Under the pieces are notes generated by a model. It was given only the letters and a program-made list of their open reading frames with translations. It searched no databases and had not been told where the DNA came from. From positions 1-64,000 of the forward strand of contig NZ_LQPM01000014.1 of NCBI RefSeq assembly GCF_002101815.1: a stretch of DNA of 64,000 bases. Direction: 5' to 3'. This DNA is from Mycobacterium paraense (GTDB taxonomy: Bacteria; Actinomycetota; Actinomycetes; Mycobacteriales; Mycobacteriaceae). The position numbers and the translations under genes were made by a program. Below, one piece after another: positions 34,464 through 42,098 of the stretch (position 1 is the first letter of the stretch; every line of letters begins with the position of its first letter).

Positions 34464-34901
34464 TCAGGTTGCTCGGCGCTCGGCCGCTCTGGCCAAATCG
34501 GCCGCCATGCGGGGCATGCTTGCGCGCAGCAGCAACCACAGCGCCGGGCCCGCAAGGGCAATCCGCGACCGGAACGTCGCCCGCCAGACGATGAGCGATC
34601 CGCCGGCCCGCTCGTGGATGTGCACATCGGCGCGATGGTCGGTCACCGGGATGCCGGACACGATGCGATACGCGTGGTGGTGCGGCCCGTCGTCAACCAG
34701 GATCTCCTCCCGCATCGTCAAGCCGCTGACGGCGATTCGGCGGACGGCCCCGACGCGGGTCCCGGAATCGGCCGGCTTCTCCCAGCCCGCACTGCGCGCG
34801 CCGGAGAGCCACTCCGGCCACCGCTCGACGTCGATGAGAACGTCGTAGACCGCCTCGGGCGGCGCGGTGCATGCCCGTTCGAACCGAATGGAGTGACGCA
34901 T
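34464..34901 (-). CDS. SRPBCC family protein
   Basis: 145 residues. MRHSIRFERACTAPPEAVYDVLIDVERWPEWL is the classic SRPBCC start (positions 1-32), then TMREEILVDDGPHHHAYRI strands and a C-terminal helix ALWLLLRASMPRMAADL. A hydrophobic-pocket protein of unknown ligand. It follows the tandem Dabb protein by 5 bp on the same strand. Convergent with the SDR gene at 33546. Confidence 0.78.
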   Translation of the reverse strand: MRHSIRFERACTAPPEAVYDVLIDVERWPEWLSGARSAGWEKPADSGTRVGAVRRIAVSGLTMREEILVDDGPHHHAYRIVSGIPVTDHRADVHIHERAGGSLIVWRATFRSRIALAGPALWLLLRASMPRMAADLARAAERRAT

Positions 34902-34906
34902 TGCGG

Positions 34907-35542
34907 TTATCCGGCCAGCCGCAGGACGGCCGCGTCGCTCCGACAGAAACTGTGGCAGACGCGTTCGCGCACAACGACGTCGGGACATTCGGGATCGAAC
35001 CAGCGATCCACCACCGCCCAGTGGATCGGATGCACCAGATAGGGCCCCATCAACCCCTCCTCGTCGGTGAAAAGTTGTTCGAACACGTGGGTCCACGCCG
35101 ATGCGCCGGTGGACTCCTCGACCCTGCTCAGTTGCCAGTCGGTGATGGTGCGCACATACCGCGGCATGCGTCGCAGGTCGGCCTCGAAACGGGCGACGGT
35201 GGCCGGATCGGTGCCGGCCCGCACGCTCAACAGCAGCGCCCGGTACACGGTTCCCGGCTTTCGGGCCCGCTGCACGGGCAGTCCCGAGTAGGCGGCACCG
35301 TTGACGCGGCCGACCGCGGGGTCGTCCAGCGCCCGGCCGAAACCGGCCGCGGCACAATCCCATTGGCCCTTGGAGGCGAACCGGAGGTGGGCCAGGATGT
35401 CCCCGCCGTTGCGCGAACCGGGCAGCGTGGGTTCCACCACCCAACGCAGCGCGCCGGCCCCGGAAGCCGCGCCGCGCAGCGCAGCCACCATCCGGTCGCG
35501 GTCCGGCTCGGCGACGTCGATCAGCCGGGTCACGCTATACAT
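34907..35542 (-). CDS. Tandem Dabb-type (dimeric alpha/beta barrel) protein
   Basis: 211 residues made of two half-barrels. The N-terminal half is MYSVTRLIDVAEPDRDRM to AAYSGLP; the C-terminal half (about 97-195) is VYRALLLSVRAGTDPATVARFEADL, WQLSRVEESTGASAWTHVFEQLF and PYLVHPIHWAVVDRWF, typical of stress-response A/B barrel proteins. Two fused copies would make a monomeric barrel. Such folds host small-molecule enzymes such as cyclases or monooxygenases. The ATG overlaps the upstream gene by 8 bp. Confidence 0.7.
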   Translation of the reverse strand: MYSVTRLIDVAEPDRDRMVAALRGAASGAGALRWVVEPTLPGSRNGGDILAHLRFASKGQWDCAAAGFGRALDDPAVGRVNGAAYSGLPVQRARKPGTVYRALLLSVRAGTDPATVARFEADLRRMPRYVRTITDWQLSRVEESTGASAWTHVFEQLFTDEEGLMGPYLVHPIHWAVVDRWFDPECPDVVVRERVCHSFCRSDAAVLRLAG

Positions 35543-35891
35543 CGCAGAGACCGTCCACGTCGGCGGCCGATGCCGCGAACGACCGGCACCGCTCGACCAG
35601 CAGGGCAGCGGCCCCGGTCCACCACCGGTCGAGCGCCGGATCCGTCCGGCCTTGCCACGTCATCTGCCACCACGCCTGTGCGCTCGCCAGTGTCCAGGTG
35701 ATGGTGATGGTGTTGACAAGCTCTTCGGATTCGCCGAACCAGATGGGCGGGCTCACCAGGACGTCGCGCAGCGTCATGCCGCGTTCGCGCGCGCCGGGGG
35801 CGTACTCGGCGAGATAGGTGTCGACGAACCGCCGCGCACAGCCCGGCTTGGTGACCACGCGGTCGATCACGAAGACTTCGCCGTCAGCCAT
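35535..35891 (-). CDS. Small alpha/beta-barrel-like protein
   Basis: 118 residues, start MADGEVFVIDRVVTKPGCARRFVDTYLAEYAPGARERGM. A first strand, a helix and the later WQMTWQGRTDPALDRWW are consistent with a dimeric alpha/beta barrel (NIPSNAP/EthD-like) protein. The start at 35891 is supported by TACGGT (35898-35903) with a 6-base spacer on the minus strand; the in-frame upstream extension is not conserved-looking. First gene of a three-gene minus-strand group with the tandem Dabb and SRPBCC genes. Confidence 0.65.
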   Translation of the reverse strand: MADGEVFVIDRVVTKPGCARRFVDTYLAEYAPGARERGMTLRDVLVSPPIWFGESEELVNTITITWTLASAQAWWQMTWQGRTDPALDRWWTGAAALLVERCRSFAASAADVDGLCDV

Positions 35892-35997
35892 GACCCGACC
35901 GTATGCCACGCACGGGACGGCGCCCGCCCGGTTCCCGACCATCGGGAAGAGGCCGTCGAGATCCGCCCTGGCGCATCGATTCGCGCACCTCGACGCG

Positions 35998-36924
35998 CTA
36001 TCGCCGCAGGACACCGGCCAGCGCGTCAGCAGCCTCCTGCCGCGCCCGGTGAGCGAGGTCGAGCATCGGCATCGTCATGAAGCCGTGGATGCCGCCGTCA
36101 TAGCGCAGTTGCACGGTGGGCACACCGGCGGCCTCCAATGCCGCGCCGAACGCCAGTCCCTCGTCGCGCAGTGGATCGTGTCCGGCGATCACCATGACGG
36201 CCGGGGCCACGCCGCGTAGGTCGGCGTTCAGGGGTGTGGCATACGGGTGCGCGCGGTCGCTCACCGACGGCGCGTACTGCTCCCAATACCACTGCAGCGC
36301 CGGCGTCGGGTTGTAGAACCCGCGCCCGAACAGCCGATAGGACTCGGTGTGGAAGTTCGCCGCGATCACGGGATAGATCAGCAGTTGGGCGGCCAGCGCG
36401 GGGTCGCCCCGGTCGCGGGCCATCAACGCGGTCACGGCGGCCAGGTTCCCGCCTGCGCTGTCACCCCCGACGCTCAGGCGGTTCGGGTCGCCGCCGAAGC
36501 CTGAGGCGTTGCGCGCCGCCCATTGGGTCACGGTGTACACGTCCTCGGCGGCTGCCGGCCAGCGATGCTCGGGCGCCAGCCGGTAGGCCACCGAAACGAC
36601 AACGGCCCGAAGGCGATTCGCCAGATCGCGGCACAGCGCGTCGTGGCTGTCGAGATCGCAGAATACGAAGCCCCCGCCGTGGGCGTAGACGAGGATCGGC
36701 AGGCGTGGGTCCTCGGCGTCGGGCCGGTAGAGGCGTATCGGGATGGCGCCGCCGGGTCCCTCGACGGTGTCGTCTCGGACCCGGGCGACGGGCTCGGGCC
36801 GGAACGCCGGCACGAACCGCGCCCGAATGACGGACCTGGCCTCCGCCCCGGTCATGGTGTGAACGGGCGGGAAGCCGGCGTCCAGCTCCCCGATCAGGGG
36901 AGCGATCTGCGGATCGAGGGTCAC
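35998..36924 (-). CDS. Alpha/beta hydrolase, hormone-sensitive-lipase family
   Basis: 308 residues. YAHGGGFVFCD (oxyanion), GDSAGGNLAAV (nucleophile), AGHDPLRDEG (acid) and GGIHGFMTM (His) complete the HSL set. RLAPEHRWPAAAEDVY is the family-typical segment before the nucleophile. Esterase or lactonase of unknown substrate. GTG 36924 sits in the stop of the IclR gene (GTGA), so it is co-expressed with its probable regulator. Confidence 0.88.
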   Translation of the reverse strand: MTLDPQIAPLIGELDAGFPPVHTMTGAEARSVIRARFVPAFRPEPVARVRDDTVEGPGGAIPIRLYRPDAEDPRLPILVYAHGGGFVFCDLDSHDALCRDLANRLRAVVVSVAYRLAPEHRWPAAAEDVYTVTQWAARNASGFGGDPNRLSVGGDSAGGNLAAVTALMARDRGDPALAAQLLIYPVIAANFHTESYRLFGRGFYNPTPALQWYWEQYAPSVSDRAHPYATPLNADLRGVAPAVMVIAGHDPLRDEGLAFGAALEAAGVPTVQLRYDGGIHGFMTMPMLDLAHRARQEAADALAGVLRR

Positions 36925-37742
36925 GCGTACTGCAGGGCGGGCCGCGTTGCGGGTCGCAGCGGGCGCAGCGGCTGCAGGGTCGGCGCGACCCGCTGCGGGC
37001 CGTCCTCGACGTTGCGCCAGATGCGCATCGCGGTCATGCGTACGGGGGCGGTCAGTCGCTGATCGAACATCATCCGATTCATCGGGCCGCACACCGAGAC
37101 CGCGGCCATCGCCTGGGTCGCCTCGTCGGGACCCCCGATCGGCGCTGCGACGCAACCGAATCCGAGCAGCGACTCTTCCCGTTCGAACGCCACGCCGTGG
37201 GCCCGCACCTTGGCCAATTCGAGGGCCAGCTGGGTGCTACTGCAGATGGAATACTTCGTCTTGCGGACCTGCAAATCCAGCTCCGCATCTTCGCCGCGGT
37301 AGGCGAGGATCGCCTTGCCGACGGCGGTGCAATGCGCGGGTTGACGACCGCCCACGCGGGTCGGAATCCGCTGGTCGCCGATCTTGTCGAGGTAAACGAC
37401 GTCCGGTCCGTCCAGGACCGCCAGGTGCACGGCAAGCCCTGTGGCGCGGTGCAATTCGCCCAGCAAGGGGCCGGCCGCCCGCACCAGGCGGTCCTGATGA
37501 ACGGCCAGCGAGCCCAGCTCGACCAGCCGCATGCCGAGCTCGTAGTCGCGGCCGCTGCGGCGCAGCCAGCGCAGCTGGACCAGGCGCTCGAGCATGCGAT
37601 GCGCCGAGGAGCGGGGCAGGCCGGTGCGCCGCACGATCTGCGCCAGCGTCAGCCGGCCCGGCCCGTCGAATGCGTCGAGCACCAGCGAGATTCGGTCGAT
37701 GACTGCCGTGGGGGTTTCGGCGCTCTTAACGGCTGAAGTCAT
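36921..37742 (-). CDS. IclR family transcriptional regulator
   Basis: 273 residues. N-terminal winged helix (RISLVLDAFDGPGRLTLAQIVRRTGLPRSSAHRMLERLVQLRWL) and a C-terminal ligand domain starting VYLDKIGDQRIPTRVGGRQPAHCTAVGKAILAY, which is diagnostic of IclR proteins; the Cys and GFGCVAAPI region line the effector pocket. IclR proteins control aromatic and acid catabolism. ATG 37742 has GGAGGA 5 bp upstream. A perfect 17-bp palindrome begins 30 bp before the start, probably its own operator. Confidence 0.9.
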   Translation of the reverse strand: MTSAVKSAETPTAVIDRISLVLDAFDGPGRLTLAQIVRRTGLPRSSAHRMLERLVQLRWLRRSGRDYELGMRLVELGSLAVHQDRLVRAAGPLLGELHRATGLAVHLAVLDGPDVVYLDKIGDQRIPTRVGGRQPAHCTAVGKAILAYRGEDAELDLQVRKTKYSICSSTQLALELAKVRAHGVAFEREESLLGFGCVAAPIGGPDEATQAMAAVSVCGPMNRMMFDQRLTAPVRMTAMRIWRNVEDGPQRVAPTLQPLRPLRPATRPALQYA

Positions 37743-37771
37743 CGGTCCTCCGCTGTTATAACTGGCTGGCA

Positions 37772-37788
37772 TATTCCTATTAGGAATA
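37772..37788. promoter_or_regulatory. 17-bp palindrome, probable IclR operator
   Basis: TATTCCTA-T-TAGGAATA, perfect over 8+8 bases with one central base. It lies in the 98-bp gap between the IclR gene (start 37742) and the SnoaL-like gene (37841), in an otherwise AT-richer patch. Position and symmetry fit autoregulation by the IclR protein, whose operators are 15-17 bp palindromes. Confidence 0.65.
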
Positions 37789-37840
37789 GTTTCTACCACA
37801 CCGCTGTGGCTGATGTCACGCACCGCGTAGGGGTCGCCTG

Positions 37841-38284
37841 TCAGCCCCGGAAGACGTCGAGCGGGCCGACGTGCGCCCGATTGGTTTTGATCCGTTCTTT
37901 CAGGAGCCATGACCCGCCGGGGCGGCGCTGCCACGTGTCGGTGTAGTCACCCAGCGTGTAGAACCGCGACGAGGGGTCGCCGTCCGACCTCAGGTGGACA
38001 TCGTGGACATAGGCACGACTGATCGCGATGTCGCCGTCGACGTCGATGACAACGTTGCCCAGCAGGTGCTGGGTCGGGCCGCAATTGTCGAGAAACCCAC
38101 GGATCAGCTCGATGATCGCCCCGCTTCCACGCAGGCGTCCGGTTCCTAAGTCGCCTTCGGCGTCGTCGGCCAGGATCTCGGCCATGGCGGTCCAGTTGCG
38201 ATCGTCCATCGCGCGGGCGAACTGCTTCAGCGTTCGCTCGATGTCTCGTTCATCGAGCAGGGCTTGTAGTCGGTCACCGTCCAT
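37841..38284 (-). CDS. SnoaL/NTF2-like protein
   Basis: 147 residues. RDIERTLKQFARAMDDRNWTAMAEILADDAE is the first helix-turn of the SnoaL-like family, followed by GSGAIIELIRGFLDNCGPTQHLLGN (substrate-pocket helix) and the strand SWLLKERIKTNRAH. Candidate hydratase or isomerase, or the small partner of an oxygenase. AAGGA lies 7 bp before ATG 38284. It is the fourth gene after the HsaA-, HsaC- and FAD-dehydrogenase-like genes. Confidence 0.78.
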   Translation of the reverse strand: MDGDRLQALLDERDIERTLKQFARAMDDRNWTAMAEILADDAEGDLGTGRLRGSGAIIELIRGFLDNCGPTQHLLGNVVIDVDGDIAISRAYVHDVHLRSDGDPSSRFYTLGDYTDTWQRRPGGSWLLKERIKTNRAHVGPLDVFRG

Positions 38285-38338
38285 GGCCCGTTCCTTCGGG
38301 AAATTGTCGGAAGCCCGCGCCCGGCACCGGAAAAGGGC

Positions 38339-39805
38339 TCAGCCCTTGGCGGCGGAGCGGCCCGCGCGGCGGCCGTAGAAGCTGCCGTCACCGAGCGAGA
38401 CGCCGCTGGCATAACCCCACGCCGCAAGTCCCGCGGTCGAACGGCCGGCCGCGAACAGCCCCGGGATGGGTTCCCCGCTGACGTGCAGGACCGCCGCGTC
38501 CAACGTGGTGGCCAAGCCACCCAAAGTGAAACCGCCGGTGTTCTCGCGCAAGTCGATGGCGCCGACCGGGGAACCGATCGGCTTGACCCACTCGGGCTTC
38601 TTGTGCAGGAGCGGGTCCTCGCCGCGGGCGGCGGCCTCGTTGTAGGCGGCGACGGTGGCCTGCAACGAACCGGGCGCCAACCCCATGTCGTGCTCCAGGT
38701 CGGCCACGGTGTCGGCGACCCAGGTCGGTTGCCGCAGCATGAACTGGGGCGACCACGAGGCCAGCGCCTCCTGCTGCGCGTCGTCGTCGATGATCAGGTA
38801 CGCGGTGTTGTCCTGCTGATAGAGGGTGAGCTGCCCGATCCGCCCCGGGTAGGTGTCCTCCGGGACGTAACGCTGGCCGCGGCCGTTGACCAGGATGCCC
38901 CGTACGAGTTGCTGCGGGTCGATGAAGATCGCGACCTCGGTGGCGTCCATGTGGGCCAGGTCGGCGCCCAGCGCCTGCGCCATCCGGATGGCCTGCCCGT
39001 CGTGCTGCTCGATGGACGCGGCGGGGCGTCCGGCGATCCGCGGCGCGTATCGCGCCACCATCGCGTCGTTGTAGGCGAAGCTGCCCGTCGCGAGCACGAC
39101 GCCGGTGCGGGCCCGGACCGTCATCTCGCTGCCGTACTGGCGGGCGTGCATGCCGACGACCCTGCCGTCGGATTCGACGATCAGGCGCTGCACTCGCACG
39201 TCGTAGAGCGCCCGCGCGCCGGCCGCGGTGGCGGTCTCGACGAGCGGCTTCATCAGCATGTAGCCCGCGCTGGCCTCGCCCTGCTTCTTGTTCGACATCT
39301 GCGGGACGTGGCCGCGCGGGGCCGGCGTGGCAATCGTGTTGAACGGGTACGCGTTTTCGCCGCCGCTGTACATCAGGCCTTGGTCGCCCATCGGTTCCCA
39401 GCCCGGCTCGGAGAAGAACTCCGCCTTGAACGGCACGCCGCAGCCGACCAGCCAGTTGAAGTGGGCGACGCTGCCGGCGCAGTAGTCGGCGATCCGGTCC
39501 TCGTCGGCGCCCGGACCCATCGCGACATTGAGGAACGCCGCCATGTTCTCGACGGAATCGGTGAAACCACAGGCCTTTTGCAGGGGAGTGCCGCCGCCGA
39601 GATAGATGAAGCCGCCGGCCATCGCCGCCGCGCCGCCCCAGGACCCGGTGCGTTCCAGAACCAACACGTCGGCGCCGGATCGGGAGGCTTCCACCGCCGC
39701 TGCGGCGCCGGCGACCCCGTAGCCGGCTATCACGACGTCGGCCTCCTGATCCCATGACGAGATGGCGGACGCCGGGATGGGCGTCACGTCCCGCTCGGGT
39801 GTCAT
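38339..39805 (-). CDS. FAD-binding dehydrogenase, KstD/fumarate-reductase family (possible Delta4(5alpha) type)
   Basis: 488 residues. FAD motif DVVIAGYGVAGAAAAVEA, acidic residue in LVLERTG and GVVLATGSFAYND. The C-terminus lacks the TYPGxG motif of Delta1-dehydrogenases; instead WGYASGVSLGDGSFYGRRAG has a Y-x-S pair as described for 3-ketosteroid Delta4(5alpha)-dehydrogenases. It probably removes or adds hydrogens on a 3-keto compound, but other FAD dehydrogenases look similar. ATG 39805 overlaps the extradiol dioxygenase stop (ATGA). Confidence 0.72.
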   Translation of the reverse strand: MTPERDVTPIPASAISSWDQEADVVIAGYGVAGAAAAVEASRSGADVLVLERTGSWGGAAAMAGGFIYLGGGTPLQKACGFTDSVENMAAFLNVAMGPGADEDRIADYCAGSVAHFNWLVGCGVPFKAEFFSEPGWEPMGDQGLMYSGGENAYPFNTIATPAPRGHVPQMSNKKQGEASAGYMLMKPLVETATAAGARALYDVRVQRLIVESDGRVVGMHARQYGSEMTVRARTGVVLATGSFAYNDAMVARYAPRIAGRPAASIEQHDGQAIRMAQALGADLAHMDATEVAIFIDPQQLVRGILVNGRGQRYVPEDTYPGRIGQLTLYQQDNTAYLIIDDDAQQEALASWSPQFMLRQPTWVADTVADLEHDMGLAPGSLQATVAAYNEAAARGEDPLLHKKPEWVKPIGSPVGAIDLRENTGGFTLGGLATTLDAAVLHVSGEPIPGLFAAGRSTAGLAAWGYASGVSLGDGSFYGRRAGRSAAKG

Positions 39806-40710
39806 GGCTTCATCGCGGCAGGCATGTCGCCGGTCCACTGGTGGCCCCAGTAGCTGTCGGCGGTGATTTCCTCGGCGGTGTAATAGGTTTCGTCGACGCG
39901 CATGCCGTCGGTGCCGAACTCGATGTCCCAGTCGCCGGGGGCGCGGACGTAGAACGACACCATCTTGTCGTTGGTGTGGCGCCCCAGGGTGGACGACAGC
40001 TGGAAGCCCTCGGCGTTGACGCGGTCCAGGGCCTGCCCCACCGCATCGAGGCTGTCGACCTCCACCATGATGTGGACCAGCCGCGGGTCGCGCTGATGCA
40101 TCGCGGGGACGATCGCCATGCTGTGGTGGCGTTCGTTGATGCCGAGGAAACGAACCCGGATCGGGCCGAACTCCTTGGGCAGCGGCACCCGGAACGCGCC
40201 GCGGGAACGGAACCCCAACACCTCGGTGTAGAAGTCGAACAGGCCGTTCGGATCCATCGCGGGCACCACGACATGGCCCAGGCCCTGGTCGCCGGTGACG
40301 AACCTCGCGCCGAACGGCGTGATCACCGGGCTGTGGTCGAGCACCGCGCTGTGGAACACCTCGACCGTCGTGCCGGCCGGGTCGTCGAAGGTGATCACCT
40401 CTTCCACCCGGCGGGTCTCGGCGTCCTCGGTGGACAGCTGCTTGAACGGCACGCCGGCCCCGTCGAGTGTCGCTTTGACGCGTTGCAGGGCCGGGCGGTC
40501 GCGGACCTCCCAGCCGATGGTGAGCACCCGGTCGGTCTCGCCGGGAACGACGATGAGCCGGGCCGCGCGCTCGTCCATCCGCAGGTACAGCGCCGACGGG
40601 TCGGGTCCCTTGCCCTCCGCGAAACCCAGGACGCCGAAGGCGAACTGGCGCCAGCGCTCGATGTCGTTGGTCGAAATGGTGATGTAGCCAAGGCTTTTCA
40701 GGTCGGTCAT
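39802..40710 (-). CDS. Extradiol ring-cleavage dioxygenase, HsaC/BphC-like
   Basis: 302 residues, two VOC repeats. The second repeat carries the iron ligands H146 (LGHVVV), H213 (LVHIMVEV) and E264 (DIEFG), matching BphC/HsaC. It cleaves a catechol ring between the hydroxyl carbon and the adjacent carbon (meta cleavage) with Fe(II) and O2. AGGAG lies 6 bp before ATG 40710. It is directly downstream of the HsaA-like gene, as in the classical steroid pathway where HsaA makes the catechol that HsaC opens. The typical sequence block MTDLKSLGYITISTNDIERW agrees with that family. Confidence 0.9.
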   Translation of the reverse strand: MTDLKSLGYITISTNDIERWRQFAFGVLGFAEGKGPDPSALYLRMDERAARLIVVPGETDRVLTIGWEVRDRPALQRVKATLDGAGVPFKQLSTEDAETRRVEEVITFDDPAGTTVEVFHSAVLDHSPVITPFGARFVTGDQGLGHVVVPAMDPNGLFDFYTEVLGFRSRGAFRVPLPKEFGPIRVRFLGINERHHSMAIVPAMHQRDPRLVHIMVEVDSLDAVGQALDRVNAEGFQLSSTLGRHTNDKMVSFYVRAPGDWDIEFGTDGMRVDETYYTAEEITADSYWGHQWTGDMPAAMKP

Positions 40711-40718
40711 GGCTACTC

Positions 40719-41903
40719 CTAGATCAGGGCCCGCAGCGGACCCTCGGGCGGATCGATGCCCAGGGAACTGAGCGCCGACGCGTGGTAGGTGGTGCCGGGC
40801 ACGTGAATGGCATGCAGATGGCCGACGTGCACATCGCGCCAGTAGCGCTGCAGCGGCTTGTCCATTCGCGCCGCGTTGCCGCCCGAGCGGGCGAAGATCT
40901 CGTCGACCGCCGCGACCGCGCGCCACACCGCGCGAACCTGCGTGCGGCGGCCCGCCGCGCGGTCGGCGAAGGACACCTCCTTGCCGGCCGCGACCATGTC
41001 GTAGATGCGATCGGCGTTGGCCAGCAGCTCCTGGCGGGCCGCGTTGATGTCGGCCGCGGCCTCGCCGATGGCGTGCATGACGTAGGGGTCGTCCTTGATC
41101 GCGGTACCGGTGGCGCCGACGCGCTCGCGCTGGTAGTCGAGGTGCGCGGCGAGCGCCCCCTCGGCGATGCCGATGGTGGCCGCCGAAATGCCCAGCGGGA
41201 ACATCGTCGACCACGGCATCAGGTACAGCGGCTCCGTCATGCCGGCCTCGCGCTGGGCGGTGCCGTCCATCACCTTCGTCGCGTCCATGGTCCGGTAGGC
41301 CGGCACGAACGCGTCCTTGACGATGACGTCCTTGGAGCCGGTGCCGCGCAGCCCCACCACATTCCACGAGTCCTCGACGATCTCGTAGTCCTTGCGCGGC
41401 AGGATCATGTGCAGCATCTGCGGCGGCATGATCGGGATGCCTTTGTCGTCGCCGAGCATCGCGCCCAGGATGATCCAGTCGCAGTGGTCGGTGCCGGAGC
41501 TGAACTGCCAGCGGCCGTTGAAGATGTAGCCCCCGTCGACGGGCTTGGCCACGCCCTGGGGTGCGTACGGCGACGCCATCCAGGTGTCGACGTCGTCGGC
41601 CCAGATCTCGGCGGCCACCTTCGGGTCCGCGTAGGCCAATTGGTAGGGGTGCACGCCGACCACCCCGACGATCCAGCCGGCCGCCGGGTCCAGCGCCGCC
41701 GTGGCCATGGTCGTTTCGGCGAACTCGCGGGGGTGCACCTCGAACCCCTGGTACTGCTTGGTCTGCAGCATCCGGATCAGGCCGGCGCCCTTCATCAGCT
41801 TGACGCTGTCGTCGGTGAGCCGGCCGATCCTTTCGGCCTCGGCGGCCTGGTCACGCAGCTGGTCGGCCATGGCCACGACCCGATCGAGTACCCGCTCGGT
41901 CAT
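40719..41903 (-). CDS. Flavin-dependent monooxygenase, HsaA-like (acyl-CoA dehydrogenase fold)
   Basis: 394 residues, the same length as HsaA. MTERVLDRVVAMADQLRDQAAEAERIGRLTDDSVKLMKGAGLIRML and PREFAETTMATAALDPAAGWIVGVVGVH fit the reduced-flavin-dependent hydroxylase branch of the acyl-CoA dehydrogenase fold. GRWQFSSGTDHCDW marks the substrate/flavin region. HsaA hydroxylates a phenolic ring to a catechol using FMNH2 or FADH2 from HsaB; no HsaB-type reductase is adjacent. AAGGA lies 9 bp before ATG 41903. It heads the minus-strand operon divergent from the second BVMO. Confidence 0.88.
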   Translation of the reverse strand: MTERVLDRVVAMADQLRDQAAEAERIGRLTDDSVKLMKGAGLIRMLQTKQYQGFEVHPREFAETTMATAALDPAAGWIVGVVGVHPYQLAYADPKVAAEIWADDVDTWMASPYAPQGVAKPVDGGYIFNGRWQFSSGTDHCDWIILGAMLGDDKGIPIMPPQMLHMILPRKDYEIVEDSWNVVGLRGTGSKDVIVKDAFVPAYRTMDATKVMDGTAQREAGMTEPLYLMPWSTMFPLGISAATIGIAEGALAAHLDYQRERVGATGTAIKDDPYVMHAIGEAAADINAARQELLANADRIYDMVAAGKEVSFADRAAGRRTQVRAVWRAVAAVDEIFARSGGNAARMDKPLQRYWRDVHVGHLHAIHVPGTTYHASALSSLGIDPPEGPLRALI

Positions 41904-42032
41904 TTTGTTCGTCCTTACGTGTGGGGGCTTAGTAATGGTCTACCGCAGTCGGCGCCAAAGTCGAAGGCGTTCCCGATGAGCGGACGCAAATGCGGCCGGA
42001 ACTCGATGTGCGGATGATGGCCGGGAAAGTCG

Positions 42033-42047
42033 ACCGGAGCGTCCGGT
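42033..42047. promoter_or_regulatory. Short palindrome in the HsaA-like/BVMO divergent gap
   Basis: ACCGGA-GCG-TCCGGT, 6+6 bases perfect, in the 195-bp gap 41904-42098. A TACCGT box at 42085-42090 precedes GTG 42099 by 8 bases. The palindrome is upstream of this promoter and could be an operator, but in GC-rich DNA such a 12-base symmetry arises by chance fairly often. Confidence 0.3.
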
Positions 42048-42098
42048 GACCGGGAACCCGGCCGGCGACCGGCGCGGCGAGCCCTACCGTCGTTGCTT

